64,000 bases of DNA, from the NCBI GenBank assembly GCA_016281495.1, contig JAEEIU010000038.1, positions 186,001 to 250,000 of the forward strand, written 5' to 3'. The notes under the pieces were generated by a model that was not told the DNA's origin, ran no database searches, and worked only from the letters and a program-made list of their open reading frames with translations. A program made the position numbers and the translations under genes. This document shows, in pieces, positions 26,691-35,752 of the stretch. Source of the DNA: Treponema sp. (GTDB lineage: Bacteria > Spirochaetota > Spirochaetia > Treponematales > Treponemataceae). Within the stretch, counting starts at the first letter, position 1; the number at the start of each line of letters is the position of its first letter.

Positions 26691-27700
26691 TTCTTACCTA
26701 CTATAATCCGAAAAAGTTTTTTACATCCTCTTATTGGTAGTTTTATTCCTCTCAAGAATGAAACCATACACTTTCCTAATATAGGATGTACATATATAAA
26801 TGACTTTTCAAGTAGATACTTTTTATTATTCGAATCAATCTTTCTTAGTAACGGTATCTCTTTTTTCATATCAGCTATAATAGTTTTATACTTTTTAGTA
26901 AAATTTTTCTCGACCCTATCATTTTTCATTTTATCCAAAGTACATATCTGTCTTTCAACCAATTGTAAATGCGCTAACAATTCCAAATCTGGAAATTTTT
27001 CTCTGCAAAAATCTACATATCGTTTACCACATTCTATACTTAAAAAGTTTAAATTTGAAAACTTTGAATGAATAAGACTATCCTTTCTTTGATAGTAAAA
27101 ATAATACTTTTGATTTGTAATAAGTGCTCTTTTTGACTGAGATAATATCAAATGATCAATAAATGCATCTTCATGCAAGCGTACAGATTCAAATCTTATT
27201 TTATCCCATAACTTTATATCATAAAATCTTGAACAAATTGTTGATGATATTTCAGACTTTAAATAGGCTGAAAGAAGTTCTTTTGTATCTACTATCTTTT
27301 CTATTTTTTCAGGTTGAACACATTCTTTTTCATTCCTATCAAATGTCGATTGCAAGTCAAAACATATTAAATCAATAGAGTTTTTCTTTATAATTTCATA
27401 TAGATTTTTTATAGCATTTTTTGGAATATAATCATCACTATCAAGAAAAAAAACATAATTACCTTTCGCAATCTCAAGTCCAGTATTTCGTGCACACCCA
27501 AGCCCTTGATTGTTTTTATGTACAATAACTATTCGTTTATCTTTTTTTGCGTATTCATCACAAATTTTTCCACTACCATCAGTCGACCCATCATCTACAA
27601 GAATAATCTGTAAATCATTATATGTCTGATTTAGTACAGACTCAATACACTGTCTGATGTAATCCTCAACATTATATACAGGTATAATTACCGAAACCAT
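26687..27700 (-). CDS. family GT2 glycosyltransferase
   Basis: 337 residues. MVSVIIPVYNVEDYIRQCIE, ILVDDGSTDGSGKICDEYA and YVFFLDSDDYIPK are textbook GT2 motifs (DxD in the last). Acceptor-side residues around RLHEDAFIDHLIL follow. The C-terminal 60 residues are basic and may touch the membrane. The gene starts a two-gene unit with the GT10 fucosyltransferase. Confidence 0.88.
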   Translation of the reverse strand: MVSVIIPVYNVEDYIRQCIESVLNQTYNDLQIILVDDGSTDGSGKICDEYAKKDKRIVIVHKNNQGLGCARNTGLEIAKGNYVFFLDSDDYIPKNAIKNLYEIIKKNSIDLICFDLQSTFDRNEKECVQPEKIEKIVDTKELLSAYLKSEISSTICSRFYDIKLWDKIRFESVRLHEDAFIDHLILSQSKRALITNQKYYFYYQRKDSLIHSKFSNLNFLSIECGKRYVDFCREKFPDLELLAHLQLVERQICTLDKMKNDRVEKNFTKKYKTIIADMKKEIPLLRKIDSNNKKYLLEKSFIYVHPILGKCMVSFLRGIKLPIRGCKKLFRIIVGKK

Positions 27701-28079
27701 TTTTACTCCGATTTTAATAGACTTTAAAATTTTTAAAATAAATTCTATTTATATTTGGCTATATAACAAAAAAATATTCACTACCACTTTTACATCATCC
27801 TATTTTTTCTCATTCTATATCATAAAAAAAAGGTAAAAAAAAAGGGATTTGTATATTTTTCCGAGTATAAAAAATATGCCATAAAACTTCCAATACAAAC
27901 ATTTTCATATCAACACCAGTTTTCAATATAATACATTCAACTTATATGATCTGAAAAGGAAGTAAAATATAATCAGTAGTTCTAACTATAAATTATTAAA
28001 ATTGTATCATAAATTTTGTAATGCAAGAAACTGAAAAAGTTTATTTTCAATTTCGTATTGAAGTTTTGATACAACAGTT
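27701..28079. other. 379-bp AT-rich intergenic region
   Basis: No gene found. It separates the end of the Wzt gene (28080) from the start of the GT2 gene (27700), both on the minus strand. It contains long A and T runs, a possible minus-strand promoter (TTGGAA at 27893-27888, 18 bases, TATACT at 27869-27864), and a small hairpin TTCAAT/ATTGAA (28046-28062) just past the wzt stop that could act as a weak terminator. Confidence 0.45.
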
Positions 28080-29351
28080 TTATAAAATCTCCCATTGTAT
28101 TACAGGAAAACAATCTTCAATTGAATTTCTTATAAACGGATTTATTGATTTTTTTGAGTTAACATAAAAATATAAATTCGGAGAATTAACACCAGGCTCT
28201 AAAATCCATTTCTGACAAAATAGGCTTGCTTGTAATTCTATACGATATTGTTTATCATTAAATAAATCTTTTGGCAATTTACAGGATATTTTATGTTGAC
28301 CAACATCAGGACAATAATCTGGAACAGAATAAAAAGGAGATGTTGAAAAAACAAGATTATTATTATCTGTTGCATAAAAGTAAAATTCATACGACAGATT
28401 CGTGGCTTTTTCACGAACATAAAAATCTAAAACCAATGATAATTCTGAAGATGCTGAAATATGGTTATCTGAAAACAATAAACTAATTGTCTCAGGATAA
28501 AAATTGTCGTTACCCACAGATCCATCATTTTTCCAAAATGTTCTATTACCTGAGTTTTCAGAATTCTCTCCAAATAAATAAAAATTTATACAATTATCAA
28601 TTTTATCATCACGGCAAACAACCCTTCCCTTTTCCAGCACAATTCCTTTATTGCATAAATTCTTCACCTGTCCCATGTTGTGTGAAACAAACAAAACTGT
28701 CCTACCCTCTCCAGCAGAAAGTTCAGTCATCTTACCAAGTGCCTTCTTCTGGAAAGCCGCATCTCCAACAGCAAGAACTTCATCAGCAATCAAAATGTCG
28801 CTGTCCAAATGTGCCGCAACTGCAAAAGCAAGTCTAACATACATTCCGCTAGAATATCGTTTTACTGGAGTATCGATATGTTCGCCTATTTCACTAAACT
28901 CAATGATGTCATTTACCTTTTTGTCTATCTCGTCATGCTTCATGCCCAAAATGGCACCGTTCATGTAGATGTTCTCACGCCCAGTCATCTCAGGATGAAA
29001 TCCTGTTCCTACCTCAAGCAGACTCGCTATCTTTCCATTGATTTTTATATTGCCTTCCGTTGGACCTGTTATCTGGCTTAAGAGCTTTAAGAGCGTAGAC
29101 TTTCCGGCTCCATTATGGCCTATGATTCCAACTCTGTCTCCTTTCTTTATCTCAAAATTCAAGTCCTTAAGAGCCCAGAACCCCTCTGCAGTAGGATCAT
29201 ACTTACTTCCTATTTTAGCATGGGGATCCTCTTTTCCCCTTACTCTTGCCCACCAGCTCTGGATGTCACGGAAAAGCGTACCATTATTGATTACACCTAG
29301 ACGATAGTATTTTGAGAGGTTTTCAACTTTAATTGCAATATCGTTTTCCAT
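28080..29351 (-). CDS. wzt: ABC transporter ATPase for polysaccharide export (Wzt-like) with C-terminal glycan-binding domain
   Basis: 423 residues. The N-terminal 250 form the ATPase: Walker A GHNGAGKST (about residues 77-85), the Q-loop region, signature KRYSSGMYVRLAFA, Walker B DILIADEVLAVGD and the switch His in VSHNM. Residues 270-423 form a beta-rich domain like the Wzt C-terminal glycan-binding module, which checks the finished polymer before export. The C-terminal part is clearly more AT-rich than the ATPase part, suggesting a swapped module. It pairs with the Wzm-like permease encoded upstream. The ATPase is nearly identical to that encoded at 33792-35024. Confidence 0.9.
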   Translation of the reverse strand: MENDIAIKVENLSKYYRLGVINNGTLFRDIQSWWARVRGKEDPHAKIGSKYDPTAEGFWALKDLNFEIKKGDRVGIIGHNGAGKSTLLKLLSQITGPTEGNIKINGKIASLLEVGTGFHPEMTGRENIYMNGAILGMKHDEIDKKVNDIIEFSEIGEHIDTPVKRYSSGMYVRLAFAVAAHLDSDILIADEVLAVGDAAFQKKALGKMTELSAGEGRTVLFVSHNMGQVKNLCNKGIVLEKGRVVCRDDKIDNCINFYLFGENSENSGNRTFWKNDGSVGNDNFYPETISLLFSDNHISASSELSLVLDFYVREKATNLSYEFYFYATDNNNLVFSTSPFYSVPDYCPDVGQHKISCKLPKDLFNDKQYRIELQASLFCQKWILEPGVNSPNLYFYVNSKKSINPFIRNSIEDCFPVIQWEIL

Positions 29352-29383
29352 TAGTTATGCTCCAAGAGGCGTTTTTTCATTCC

Positions 29384-30259
29384 CTAAATTACATCCACAA
29401 AGTTGCGCTCGTTTCTGGAGAACAAAATCAATCCAAAGAAACACAGGAACAAAGTTACTCCAAGACTTGTAATAATCATCGAAGGCTCCAGATGGCCTGC
29501 TCCATAAAAGGCAATCCTGAAAAACTCTATCGGAGCGCACATGGGATTAACATAGGCAAGCCAACTGAATTTCTCGGGAATCTCAGACAACGGATAGACA
29601 ACAGGAGTCGCATACATGGCAAGCTGGATTCCAAATGTAAGGAGAAGGTTCAAGTCGCGGTATTTCGTTGTGAGGGAACTTACAAAAAGACCGATGCTTC
29701 CGCCCAAAAGACCTACCCATAGAACTATCAGAGGAAAAGTCAAAGCCCATATCGTTATGTTGATATGAACTTTTTGGATGAACATATAATATAAAAATAT
29801 AAAAACAAGCAGAATAAACTGCATCGCAAGCTTTATGATGTGAAAACCACAGGTCGCAATCGGGGAAGTAAGACGTGGAAAGTATACCTTTCCGAATATG
29901 TTCTGGTTTGTAGTAAATGTCGTTGAGCAGCTTGTAAGGCAGGAAGTAAAATATGTCCACAGCATGGTTCCTGAGAAATAAAAAAGTATATAAGGTATTC
30001 CATCCGTTCCGACATTGGCCATCTTGCCGAATACAAACATATACATGAACGCAGTAATCAAGGGCTGAACTAGATACCATATAGGACCTAAAATCGTCTG
30101 CTTGTATTGCGTAATAAAATCACGCTTTATGAACATCTTGATAAGATATCTGTAATTCCAGACATCCTTTAGGTGTAAATCCAGCAGTCTTTTCTTTGCC
30201 GTAATTACTTTAGTCCATTGAGGATCATTTTTTACTGGCAACGCAACATTTCCACTCAT
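29384..30259 (-). CDS. wzm: ABC-2 type polysaccharide export permease (Wzm/TagG-like)
   Basis: 291 residues with six hydrophobic segments and the ABC-2 permease pattern: YRYLIKMFIKRDFITQYKQT (the amphipathic N-terminal helix), LGPIWYLVQPLITAFMY and YATPVVYPLSEIPEKF near the end. It forms the membrane channel that carries a lipid-linked glycan across the inner membrane. It overlaps fcl by four bases (ATGA) and is followed by wzt, so the exporter is translated with the GDP-fucose enzymes, which suggests a fucose-containing cargo. It is the only such permease in the window. Confidence 0.93.
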   Translation of the reverse strand: MSGNVALPVKNDPQWTKVITAKKRLLDLHLKDVWNYRYLIKMFIKRDFITQYKQTILGPIWYLVQPLITAFMYMFVFGKMANVGTDGIPYILFYFSGTMLWTYFTSCLTSCSTTFTTNQNIFGKVYFPRLTSPIATCGFHIIKLAMQFILLVFIFLYYMFIQKVHINITIWALTFPLIVLWVGLLGGSIGLFVSSLTTKYRDLNLLLTFGIQLAMYATPVVYPLSEIPEKFSWLAYVNPMCAPIEFFRIAFYGAGHLEPSMIITSLGVTLFLCFFGLILFSRNERNFVDVI

Positions 30260-31233
30260 TTTCTTACATCTCCGTTAAGGAAATCATCATAGGCTATCCT
30301 TACACCCTCGCGCACATCAATCTTCGACTTCCAGCCAAGAGCGTTAAGCCTTGTAACGTCACAGAGCTTCCGGGGAGTGCCGTTTGGTTTTGACGGATCC
30401 CACTCCATTCTGCAGCTGCGGCCGTCTTTACGGACATCATCGTAAACCACATCCTCTACAGTCTGGGCAAGCTCTTTTATCGTGCACTCAACTCCTGTAC
30501 CGACGTTAACAAAATCCCCTGCAGGATTCCTTAAGTCCGAGGCATCTTTATTCTCCATCAGATATACAACCGCATCAGCAAGATCTCCTGCATAGAGGAA
30601 TTCCCTTAGAGGAGATCCGTCTCCCCAAAGATGAACCACATCCTCCCCGCTTGCCTTTGCCTCATGGAATTTGCGGATCATGGCAGGAAAAACATGGCTT
30701 CCCTGTAGCTCGTAGTTATCTCCAAGCCCATAAAGATTTGTGGGCATTACAGAAAGGAAGTTTGTTCCATGCTGCTTGTTATATGCGGTACAAAGCTTTA
30801 TCACGCTGATCTTAGCAAGCGCATAGGCGTCATTTGTCGGTTCAAGCGGACCTGTAAGGAGGCTTTCCTCCTTGATGGGCTGCTCTGCCATTTTTGGATA
30901 AATACAGGTCGAGCCAAGATTCATGAGCTTCTTTACACCGTTAATCCGTGCCGCCTCAACCACATTAAAACCAATCACCATGTTCTGGTAAATGAAATCA
31001 GCCGGATAGGTTGAATTCGCACCGATTCCGCCGACATGAGCCGCCGCAAGAAATACATACTCCGGTTTCTCTTTGGCAAAGAAATCATTAACCGCAGCCT
31101 GATTCAAAAGATCAAGCTCTTTGTGAGTCCGTGTAATAATGTTTGTGTAACCTCTTTCCTTAAGGCACCTCAGAATTGCCCTGCCAACAAGCCCGCGGTG
31201 ACCGGCTACGTAAATTTTGGTATCCTTATTCAT
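30256..31233 (-). CDS. fcl: GDP-L-fucose synthase
   Basis: 325 residues of SDR type. KIYVAGHRGLVGRAILRCL is the NADP site. FLAAAHVGGIGANSTYPADF, LGSTCIYPK and the catalytic Tyr/Lys in NDAYALAKISVIK are hallmark Fcl (WcaG) sequences. It epimerises and reduces GDP-4-keto-6-deoxymannose to GDP-L-fucose. It follows gmd with a two-base gap. Its GC content is visibly higher than that of the glycosyltransferase genes nearby. Confidence 0.95.
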   Translation of the reverse strand: MNKDTKIYVAGHRGLVGRAILRCLKERGYTNIITRTHKELDLLNQAAVNDFFAKEKPEYVFLAAAHVGGIGANSTYPADFIYQNMVIGFNVVEAARINGVKKLMNLGSTCIYPKMAEQPIKEESLLTGPLEPTNDAYALAKISVIKLCTAYNKQHGTNFLSVMPTNLYGLGDNYELQGSHVFPAMIRKFHEAKASGEDVVHLWGDGSPLREFLYAGDLADAVVYLMENKDASDLRNPAGDFVNVGTGVECTIKELAQTVEDVVYDDVRKDGRSCRMEWDPSKPNGTPRKLCDVTRLNALGWKSKIDVREGVRIAYDDFLNGDVRK

Positions 31234-31235
31234 AA

Positions 31236-32315
31236 TTATCTGTTCCTGACAATCCTTTCAGCCTTTACATACTCCATGTCGTGCTGCATCATTATGTGAA
31301 CCAGCTCGGGGAATGAGGTTTTTGTGGGGTTCCAGCCCAGGACTGTCTTGGCTTTTGTCGGGTCTCCAAGTAATGTCTCTACCTCTGCGGGACGGAAATA
31401 CTTTGGGTCTACCTCTATCAGAGCATTGCCGGTTGCCTTGTCATACCCTTTTTCGTTTACACCCTCGCCCTTGAATTCTATCTCAATGCCTGCTTCCTTG
31501 AACGCCAGCTGGCAGAATTCACGGACACTGTGCTGCTCGCCTGTGGCAACCACAAAGTCATCAGGCTTATCCTGCTGCAGGATGAGCCACATGCATTCAA
31601 CATAATCTTTTGCATAGCCCCAGTCCCTTAAGGCATTTAGGTTTCCAAGATAAAGCTTTTTCTGGAATCCCTGTGCGATACGGCTTGCGGCAAGAGTAAT
31701 TTTCCTTGTTACGAAAGTCTCCCCCCTGCGCTCTGACTCATGGTTAAAGAGGATTCCGTTTGAGCAGAACATTCCGTAGCTTTCGCGGTAATTCTTCATT
31801 ATCCAGTAACCGTAAAGCTTTGCGACGGCATAGGGAGAACGCGGATAAAACGGTGTTGTCTCTTTCTGTGGAATCTCCTGAACAAGCCCGAACAATTCAG
31901 AGGTCGAAGCCTGATAAATACGGCAAGTTTTCTCCATTCCAAGAAAATGTACCGCCTCTAGAATACGGAGAACCCCCGTGGCATCTGTATCTGCGGTGTA
32001 CTCAGGGACATCAAAGCTTACCTTTACGTGGCTCTGGGCAGCAAGATTGTATATCTCCGTGGGCTTTATCTCGCGGATAAGACGGATAAGGCTTTCTGAG
32101 TCTGTAAGGTCACCATAATGTAGCTTTACAGGCTTATCCTTGTGCATGTCCTCGATAAGGTCTGCAATGTAAAGATGCTCTATCCTTCCCGTATTGAATG
32201 ATGATGAGCGCCTTATTATTCCATGAACTTCATAATCCTTGTCCAATAAGAATTCGGCTAGAAATGATCCGTCCTGCCCGGTAATTCCTGTAATCAATGC
32301 AATCTTGTCTGACAT
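31236..32315 (-). CDS. gmd: GDP-mannose 4,6-dehydratase
   Basis: 359 residues from the ATG at 32315; GGAGA lies five bases upstream, and an in-frame TTG at 32327 is rejected. [64 protein letters not shown] and [11 protein letters not shown] are all diagnostic of Gmd. It converts GDP-mannose to GDP-4-keto-6-deoxymannose, the substrate of Fcl. It is the first gene of the gmd-fcl-wzm-wzt operon and has a roughly 200-base leader with a structured GC-rich segment. Confidence 0.95.
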   Translation of the reverse strand: MSDKIALITGITGQDGSFLAEFLLDKDYEVHGIIRRSSSFNTGRIEHLYIADLIEDMHKDKPVKLHYGDLTDSESLIRLIREIKPTEIYNLAAQSHVKVSFDVPEYTADTDATGVLRILEAVHFLGMEKTCRIYQASTSELFGLVQEIPQKETTPFYPRSPYAVAKLYGYWIMKNYRESYGMFCSNGILFNHESERRGETFVTRKITLAASRIAQGFQKKLYLGNLNALRDWGYAKDYVECMWLILQQDKPDDFVVATGEQHSVREFCQLAFKEAGIEIEFKGEGVNEKGYDKATGNALIEVDPKYFRPAEVETLLGDPTKAKTVLGWNPTKTSFPELVHIMMQHDMEYVKAERIVRNR

Positions 32316-32424
32316 GTATTTCTCCAAAAATATGATAAAAGTAGTTTTTTGTATTAATAACCGGCTGATTCTTTTAAATACACCTCTTTCCTTCCGTACT
32401 AAGCTTTAAAACAAACTTTTCCGT

Positions 32425-32493
32425 AAAAATGCACTAGGCCCGTGCAATATGGGACTTTTGGTCGAGGCACTTCGCTGCGCACCTAACGTGCAT
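32425..32493 (-). promoter_or_regulatory. terminator-like folded element in the gmd leader (putative attenuator)
   Basis: Read on the minus strand, ATGCAC (32493-32488), a two-base bulge and TAGG (32485-32482) pair with CCTA (32438-32435) and GTGCAT (32434-32429), giving a ten-pair stem directly followed by four or five T. Inside are smaller options, such as TGCAC/GTGCA (32446-32430) and GCGC/GTGC around AGCGAA. The segment begins about 25 bases after the predicted start of transcription and is much richer in GC than its surroundings. It could be a conditional terminator read through with an antiterminator such as that encoded at 35231, or a dispersed repeat. Confidence 0.45.
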
Positions 32494-32524
32494 CACAGCC
32501 AGTTACAACTGAATGTTTCCTTAA

Positions 32525-32553
32525 ATATTAAGCCAAAAACCCCTTTCTGTCAA
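32525..32553 (-). promoter_or_regulatory. sigma70-type promoter of the gmd-fcl-wzm-wzt operon
   Basis: Minus strand TTGACA (32553-32548), 17 bases, TAATAT (32530-32525). A close copy of its -35 region lies at 35117-35130 ahead of the second wzt gene. Confidence 0.7.
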
Positions 32554-32596
32554 CATTAGAGGCTTTATATGTTTTAGTTTATAAAACATATTGTAC

Positions 32597-32625
32597 TTGA
32601 AATAAAAATTTAAACCATATAGAAT
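32597..32625 (+). promoter_or_regulatory. promoter of the lone GT2 gene
   Basis: TTGAAA (32597-32602), 17 bases, TAGAAT (32620-32625). The spacer end TTAAACCATA is identical in the promoter at 35184-35212. Confidence 0.65.
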
Positions 32626-32653
32626 TACAGTTGCATTAGAACAGGTGGTTTAT

Positions 32654-33688
32654 ATGATACATGAAGATTTAAGTACTCTACAATTACCATCAAGTAATCT
32701 TGAGAAAAAAACAGAAAAATTTGGAAATAATATTGAAAATTCACCTGAATTGATATCCGTAATCATAAATGTGTATAACGGAGAAAAATTTATAGACAAG
32801 TGCTTAAAAAGTGTTGTTGAACAAACTTATAAAAATCTTGAAATCATAGTTGTGAATGACGGTTCTACAGATAATACTTTAAATATTGTAAAAACATATA
32901 AAGATGAAAGAATTCGAATTATAAATCAAAACAATATGGGGCTTTCTTTATCACGAAATGTTGGAATTGAAAATGCTCATGGTGAATACCTTTTTTTTGT
33001 TGATGCTGATGATTTTGTTACTATTGATGTTATTGAATATTTATATGATATTGCAAAGAAAAAAAATGTTTTAATATCTACATGCAAGACTTTAGTTATT
33101 AACAACTATAATTATACAATAAATCAAGAACCTGAGAAAATCGAATTATTTACTGCCAGAGAAATGATAAAGAAAATCTTTCTGTCCTTAGATCGAGCTG
33201 GTTCATTATGGAACAAACTAATAAAAAAAGAAGTATTCAATGGTATAAGATTTGAAGATAGGGTTATTAATGACGTTGTCGTTGTATACAAACTTTATCT
33301 ACAAGCCGAAACAATAGCTTTCGGCAGCCGAACAACATATTTTTACCTTAAACATCCTGACAGTATAACATGTCGTGAAACAGAAGAGAGAACAAAGGAT
33401 TATTATCGAGGAGCCCGAGAACGATATGAATATTTAAAAAAGATTTATCCAAATTTCTGGGAAAATGAGATTTGCATGTATTTTTCGACAACAGATACTT
33501 ATCTTTTGAGAAATGATAATATTCGACAATTTTTGAAGGTTGAAGGAGCATTAAAATACTATAACAAAATCTTCAAACTTAGAAATATGTTTCACAAGAT
33601 GAAATTCTCCAATCGAATTAAATATCTTTTATTTAGAATAAGCCCGAACCTATGTCTTAAAATATATAAGTTTTGCACAGAACGATAG
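32654..33688 (+). CDS. family GT2 glycosyltransferase
   Basis: 344 residues from the ATG at 32654, with CAGGTGG just upstream. After a 35-residue lead comes the GT-A core: LISVIINVYNGEKFIDKCLK, IIVVNDGSTDNTL, YLFFVDADDFVT with the DxD motif, then LWNKLIKKEVFNGIRFEDRV. It stands alone, with its own promoter, between two minus-strand export operons. It is AT-rich like the 10-27 kb block and unlike the rhamnose and phosphonate genes. Confidence 0.85.
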   Translation: MIHEDLSTLQLPSSNLEKKTEKFGNNIENSPELISVIINVYNGEKFIDKCLKSVVEQTYKNLEIIVVNDGSTDNTLNIVKTYKDERIRIINQNNMGLSLSRNVGIENAHGEYLFFVDADDFVTIDVIEYLYDIAKKKNVLISTCKTLVINNYNYTINQEPEKIELFTAREMIKKIFLSLDRAGSLWNKLIKKEVFNGIRFEDRVINDVVVVYKLYLQAETIAFGSRTTYFYLKHPDSITCRETEERTKDYYRGARERYEYLKKIYPNFWENEICMYFSTTDTYLLRNDNIRQFLKVEGALKYYNKIFKLRNMFHKMKFSNRIKYLLFRISPNLCLKIYKFCTER

Positions 33689-33791
33689 AATAATCTTTTT
33701 CTGTAATACTGAGAGAATCATAAATTCTTGGTAAAAAGTACTGGGATATGTTTATATCCGTAACATCCTATTGTTTTAAAGAAAAAAAATT

Positions 33792-35024
33792 CTATATACT
33801 CTTTGTTACTGTAAATATTTTTTCTTCTGATACAACTGTTACAGATATTACTATAGGCATTTCAAATGGATTAATAATCCAGAAATTATTCCTTTCTGTC
33901 ACTCCAAGTGAAAAAAGATAATTATTTGGCGGAAAGCAAGCCTGTGGAATATTATAATACAAAGTCTGCTCTCCTTCATTTAGTTTTAGCTCCGAATCTG
34001 GATATAACATGGCAAATGGATTTCCTCCGAAAAAACATCGAAAATAAAAATCCACCCTTGGATTAACTTTTTCAACCCTTGCCTTTAATCTAATTCTGTA
34101 GCTCTTTTTATAATCAAGGCATGAAGAAACAATGTTTTCATCTTCATCCACAATATCAATACTTAGCGGAGTGAAATTTTCATTATAGAAAGAGCCATCA
34201 TTTTTCCATGATGTTGTTAAATCATTACTATCATTTTCTTTCTTGCCAAGATAATAATCAATACATCTATTAATATTATCATCCTGCCTAACAATTCTGC
34301 CCTTTTCCAATACAATCCCTTTATTACATAGATTCCTGATCTGTGCCATATTATGACTTACAAACAACACAGTTCTTCCTTGTCCAAAACTTAATTCATT
34401 CATTTTCCTAAGTGCCTTTTTCTGGAATGCTACATCTCCTACAGCAAGTACTTCATCAGCAATCAAAATGTCACTGTCTAAATGAGCTGCAACCGCAAAA
34501 GCAAGGCGAACGTACATACCGCTTGAATATCGTTTTACCGGAGTATCAATATATGCCCCGATTTCAGAGAATTCAATTATATCGTTGACTTTTTTGTCAA
34601 TCTCATCATGCTTCATCCCCAGGATCGAACCGTTCATGTAGATGTTCTCACGCCCGGTCATTTCAGGATGAAAGCCTGTTCCTACCTCCAGCAAGCTTGC
34701 GATTTTTCCATTAATCTTTATGTTGCCTTCTGTCGGGGTTGTTATCTGGCTAAGAAGTTTTAGAAGTGTTGATTTTCCGGCTCCATTATATCCAATGATT
34801 CCAACCCTGTCGCCCTTTTTTATTTCAAAATTCAAGTCCTTTAGTGCCCAGAATCCATCCGCAGACGGATCATACTTGCTTCCGATTTTCGCATGTGGAT
34901 CATCTTTTCCTCTTATCCGTGACCACCAGGTCTGAATATCACGGAAAAGCGTCCCGTTATTGATTACTCCCAAGCGGTAATATTTAGAAAGGTTTTCGAC
35001 TTTTATTGCTATGTCATTGTTCAT
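33792..35024 (-). CDS. second Wzt-like ABC ATPase with a different C-terminal domain
   Basis: 410 residues. Residues 1-250 match the Wzt encoded at 28080-29351 almost residue for residue (Walker A here GYNGAGKST, signature KRYSSGMYVRLAFA, Walker B DILIADEVLAVGD). The C-terminal 150 residues (NFTPLSIDIVDEDENIVSSC onward) are unrelated in detail but again beta-rich, as in glycan-binding Wzt modules. No permease gene adjoins it. It may use the Wzm encoded at 29384 with another cargo. The DNA of the shared part differs at many third codon positions, so the duplication is not recent. Confidence 0.88.
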   Translation of the reverse strand: MNNDIAIKVENLSKYYRLGVINNGTLFRDIQTWWSRIRGKDDPHAKIGSKYDPSADGFWALKDLNFEIKKGDRVGIIGYNGAGKSTLLKLLSQITTPTEGNIKINGKIASLLEVGTGFHPEMTGRENIYMNGSILGMKHDEIDKKVNDIIEFSEIGAYIDTPVKRYSSGMYVRLAFAVAAHLDSDILIADEVLAVGDVAFQKKALRKMNELSFGQGRTVLFVSHNMAQIRNLCNKGIVLEKGRIVRQDDNINRCIDYYLGKKENDSNDLTTSWKNDGSFYNENFTPLSIDIVDEDENIVSSCLDYKKSYRIRLKARVEKVNPRVDFYFRCFFGGNPFAMLYPDSELKLNEGEQTLYYNIPQACFPPNNYLFSLGVTERNNFWIINPFEMPIVISVTVVSEEKIFTVTKSI

Positions 35025-35097
35025 AAATCATTACCTCTATATCAACAAGGAGTGTTTTTCTTGATTGTTTCCGTCTTCGATGTCTAGTGACTATAAT

Positions 35098-35128
35098 CTA
35101 TTAAGGCAAAAAATAACCTTTCTGTCAA
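35098..35128 (-). promoter_or_regulatory. promoter candidate of the second wzt gene
   Basis: Minus strand TTGACA (35128-35123) with TAATAG (35103-35098) at 19 bases or TTAATA at 18. The 14-base block CCTTTCTGTCAACA (35117-35130, plus strand) is identical to 32542-32555, where the same sequence forms the gmd -35 box. Confidence 0.5.
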
Positions 35129-35183
35129 CAATTGATGTCTCATGTACTTTAACTATTCAAACATATTTTCCACCCTCATGTAC

Positions 35184-35212
35184 TTGCAATAAAACCTTAA
35201 ACCATATAAAAT
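35184..35212 (+). promoter_or_regulatory. promoter of the antiterminator-led operon
   Basis: TTGCAA (35184-35189), 17 bases, TAAAAT (35207-35212). The start codon at 35231 follows after a leader of only about 12 bases, so the gene has no room for its own leader element. Confidence 0.65.
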
Positions 35213-35230
35213 TATGGTGGTTGAGGACTT

Positions 35231-35752
35231 ATGGAATATTACTGCATTATGGTCAAGACAGGCTCTGAAGAGGCGTTCAAGGCAGATTTTGAAAAGATTC
35301 TTCAGGAATATGATCCAGGTGCCAAACTCATGTTTTTTAAGAAAAAAATGCGTACCTCAAAGAAAATCGAGTACGAGCAGGTGCTTTTCCCAGGGTATAT
35401 GTTCATGGCAGTCCAGCATCTTGATCCTGGCATGATAAAACAAGCCCATAATAACCGGAATTTCTATCATTTCCTGCCTTCAGACAGGGATATACATCAA
35501 TTGGAAGGGAAAGACCTTGAATATCTGTCCAATATACGGAAATTCGGCGAAGTCCAGGGCTTTTCCAAGGCATATTTTGACAAGGACATGCGTATTGTGG
35601 TAACCGACGGCCCACTGATGGGTTTTTCAGGTAACATCATAAAGGTTAACCGCAAGAGGCAGAGGGTTACGGTCAAGCTAGACTTGTGCAACAGTACATT
35701 AAAATTCGACCTTGCATACGACGAGATACAAGGAGTAAAGGAGGATTTATGA
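35231..35752 (+). CDS. loaP: specialised NusG paralogue, transcription antiterminator (LoaP/RfaH-like)
   Basis: 173 residues. Residues 1-105 are the NusG N-terminal domain ([20 protein letters not shown], then [13 protein letters not shown], the hallmark FPGY strand). Residues 115-170 are the KOW-type domain ([20 protein letters not shown]). Compared with housekeeping NusG it is closest in pattern to the LoaP group, which rides RNA polymerase through long polysaccharide and antibiotic operons. It is the first gene of a run that reaches 58089, the usual place for such a factor. It ends in ATGA overlap with rmlA. Whether it acts on its own operon, the gmd leader or both is inference. Confidence 0.8.
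   Translation: MEYYCIMVKTGSEEAFKADFEKILQEYDPGAKLMFFKKKMRTSKKIEYEQVLFPGYMFMAVQHLDPGMIKQAHNNRNFYHFLPSDRDIHQLEGKDLEYLSNIRKFGEVQGFSKAYFDKDMRIVVTDGPLMGFSGNIIKVNRKRQRVTVKLDLCNSTLKFDLAYDEIQGVKEDL

Larger units (their letters stand above)
32328..32653. other. divergent regulatory region, gmd operon / GT2 gene
   Basis: About 325 bases without a gene. It holds two diverging promoters (listed separately) and the gmd leader, whose 32425-32493 part is GC-rich and can fold. The end nearest the GT2 gene matches the region before the antiterminator gene at 35231 in parts. Confidence 0.6.
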
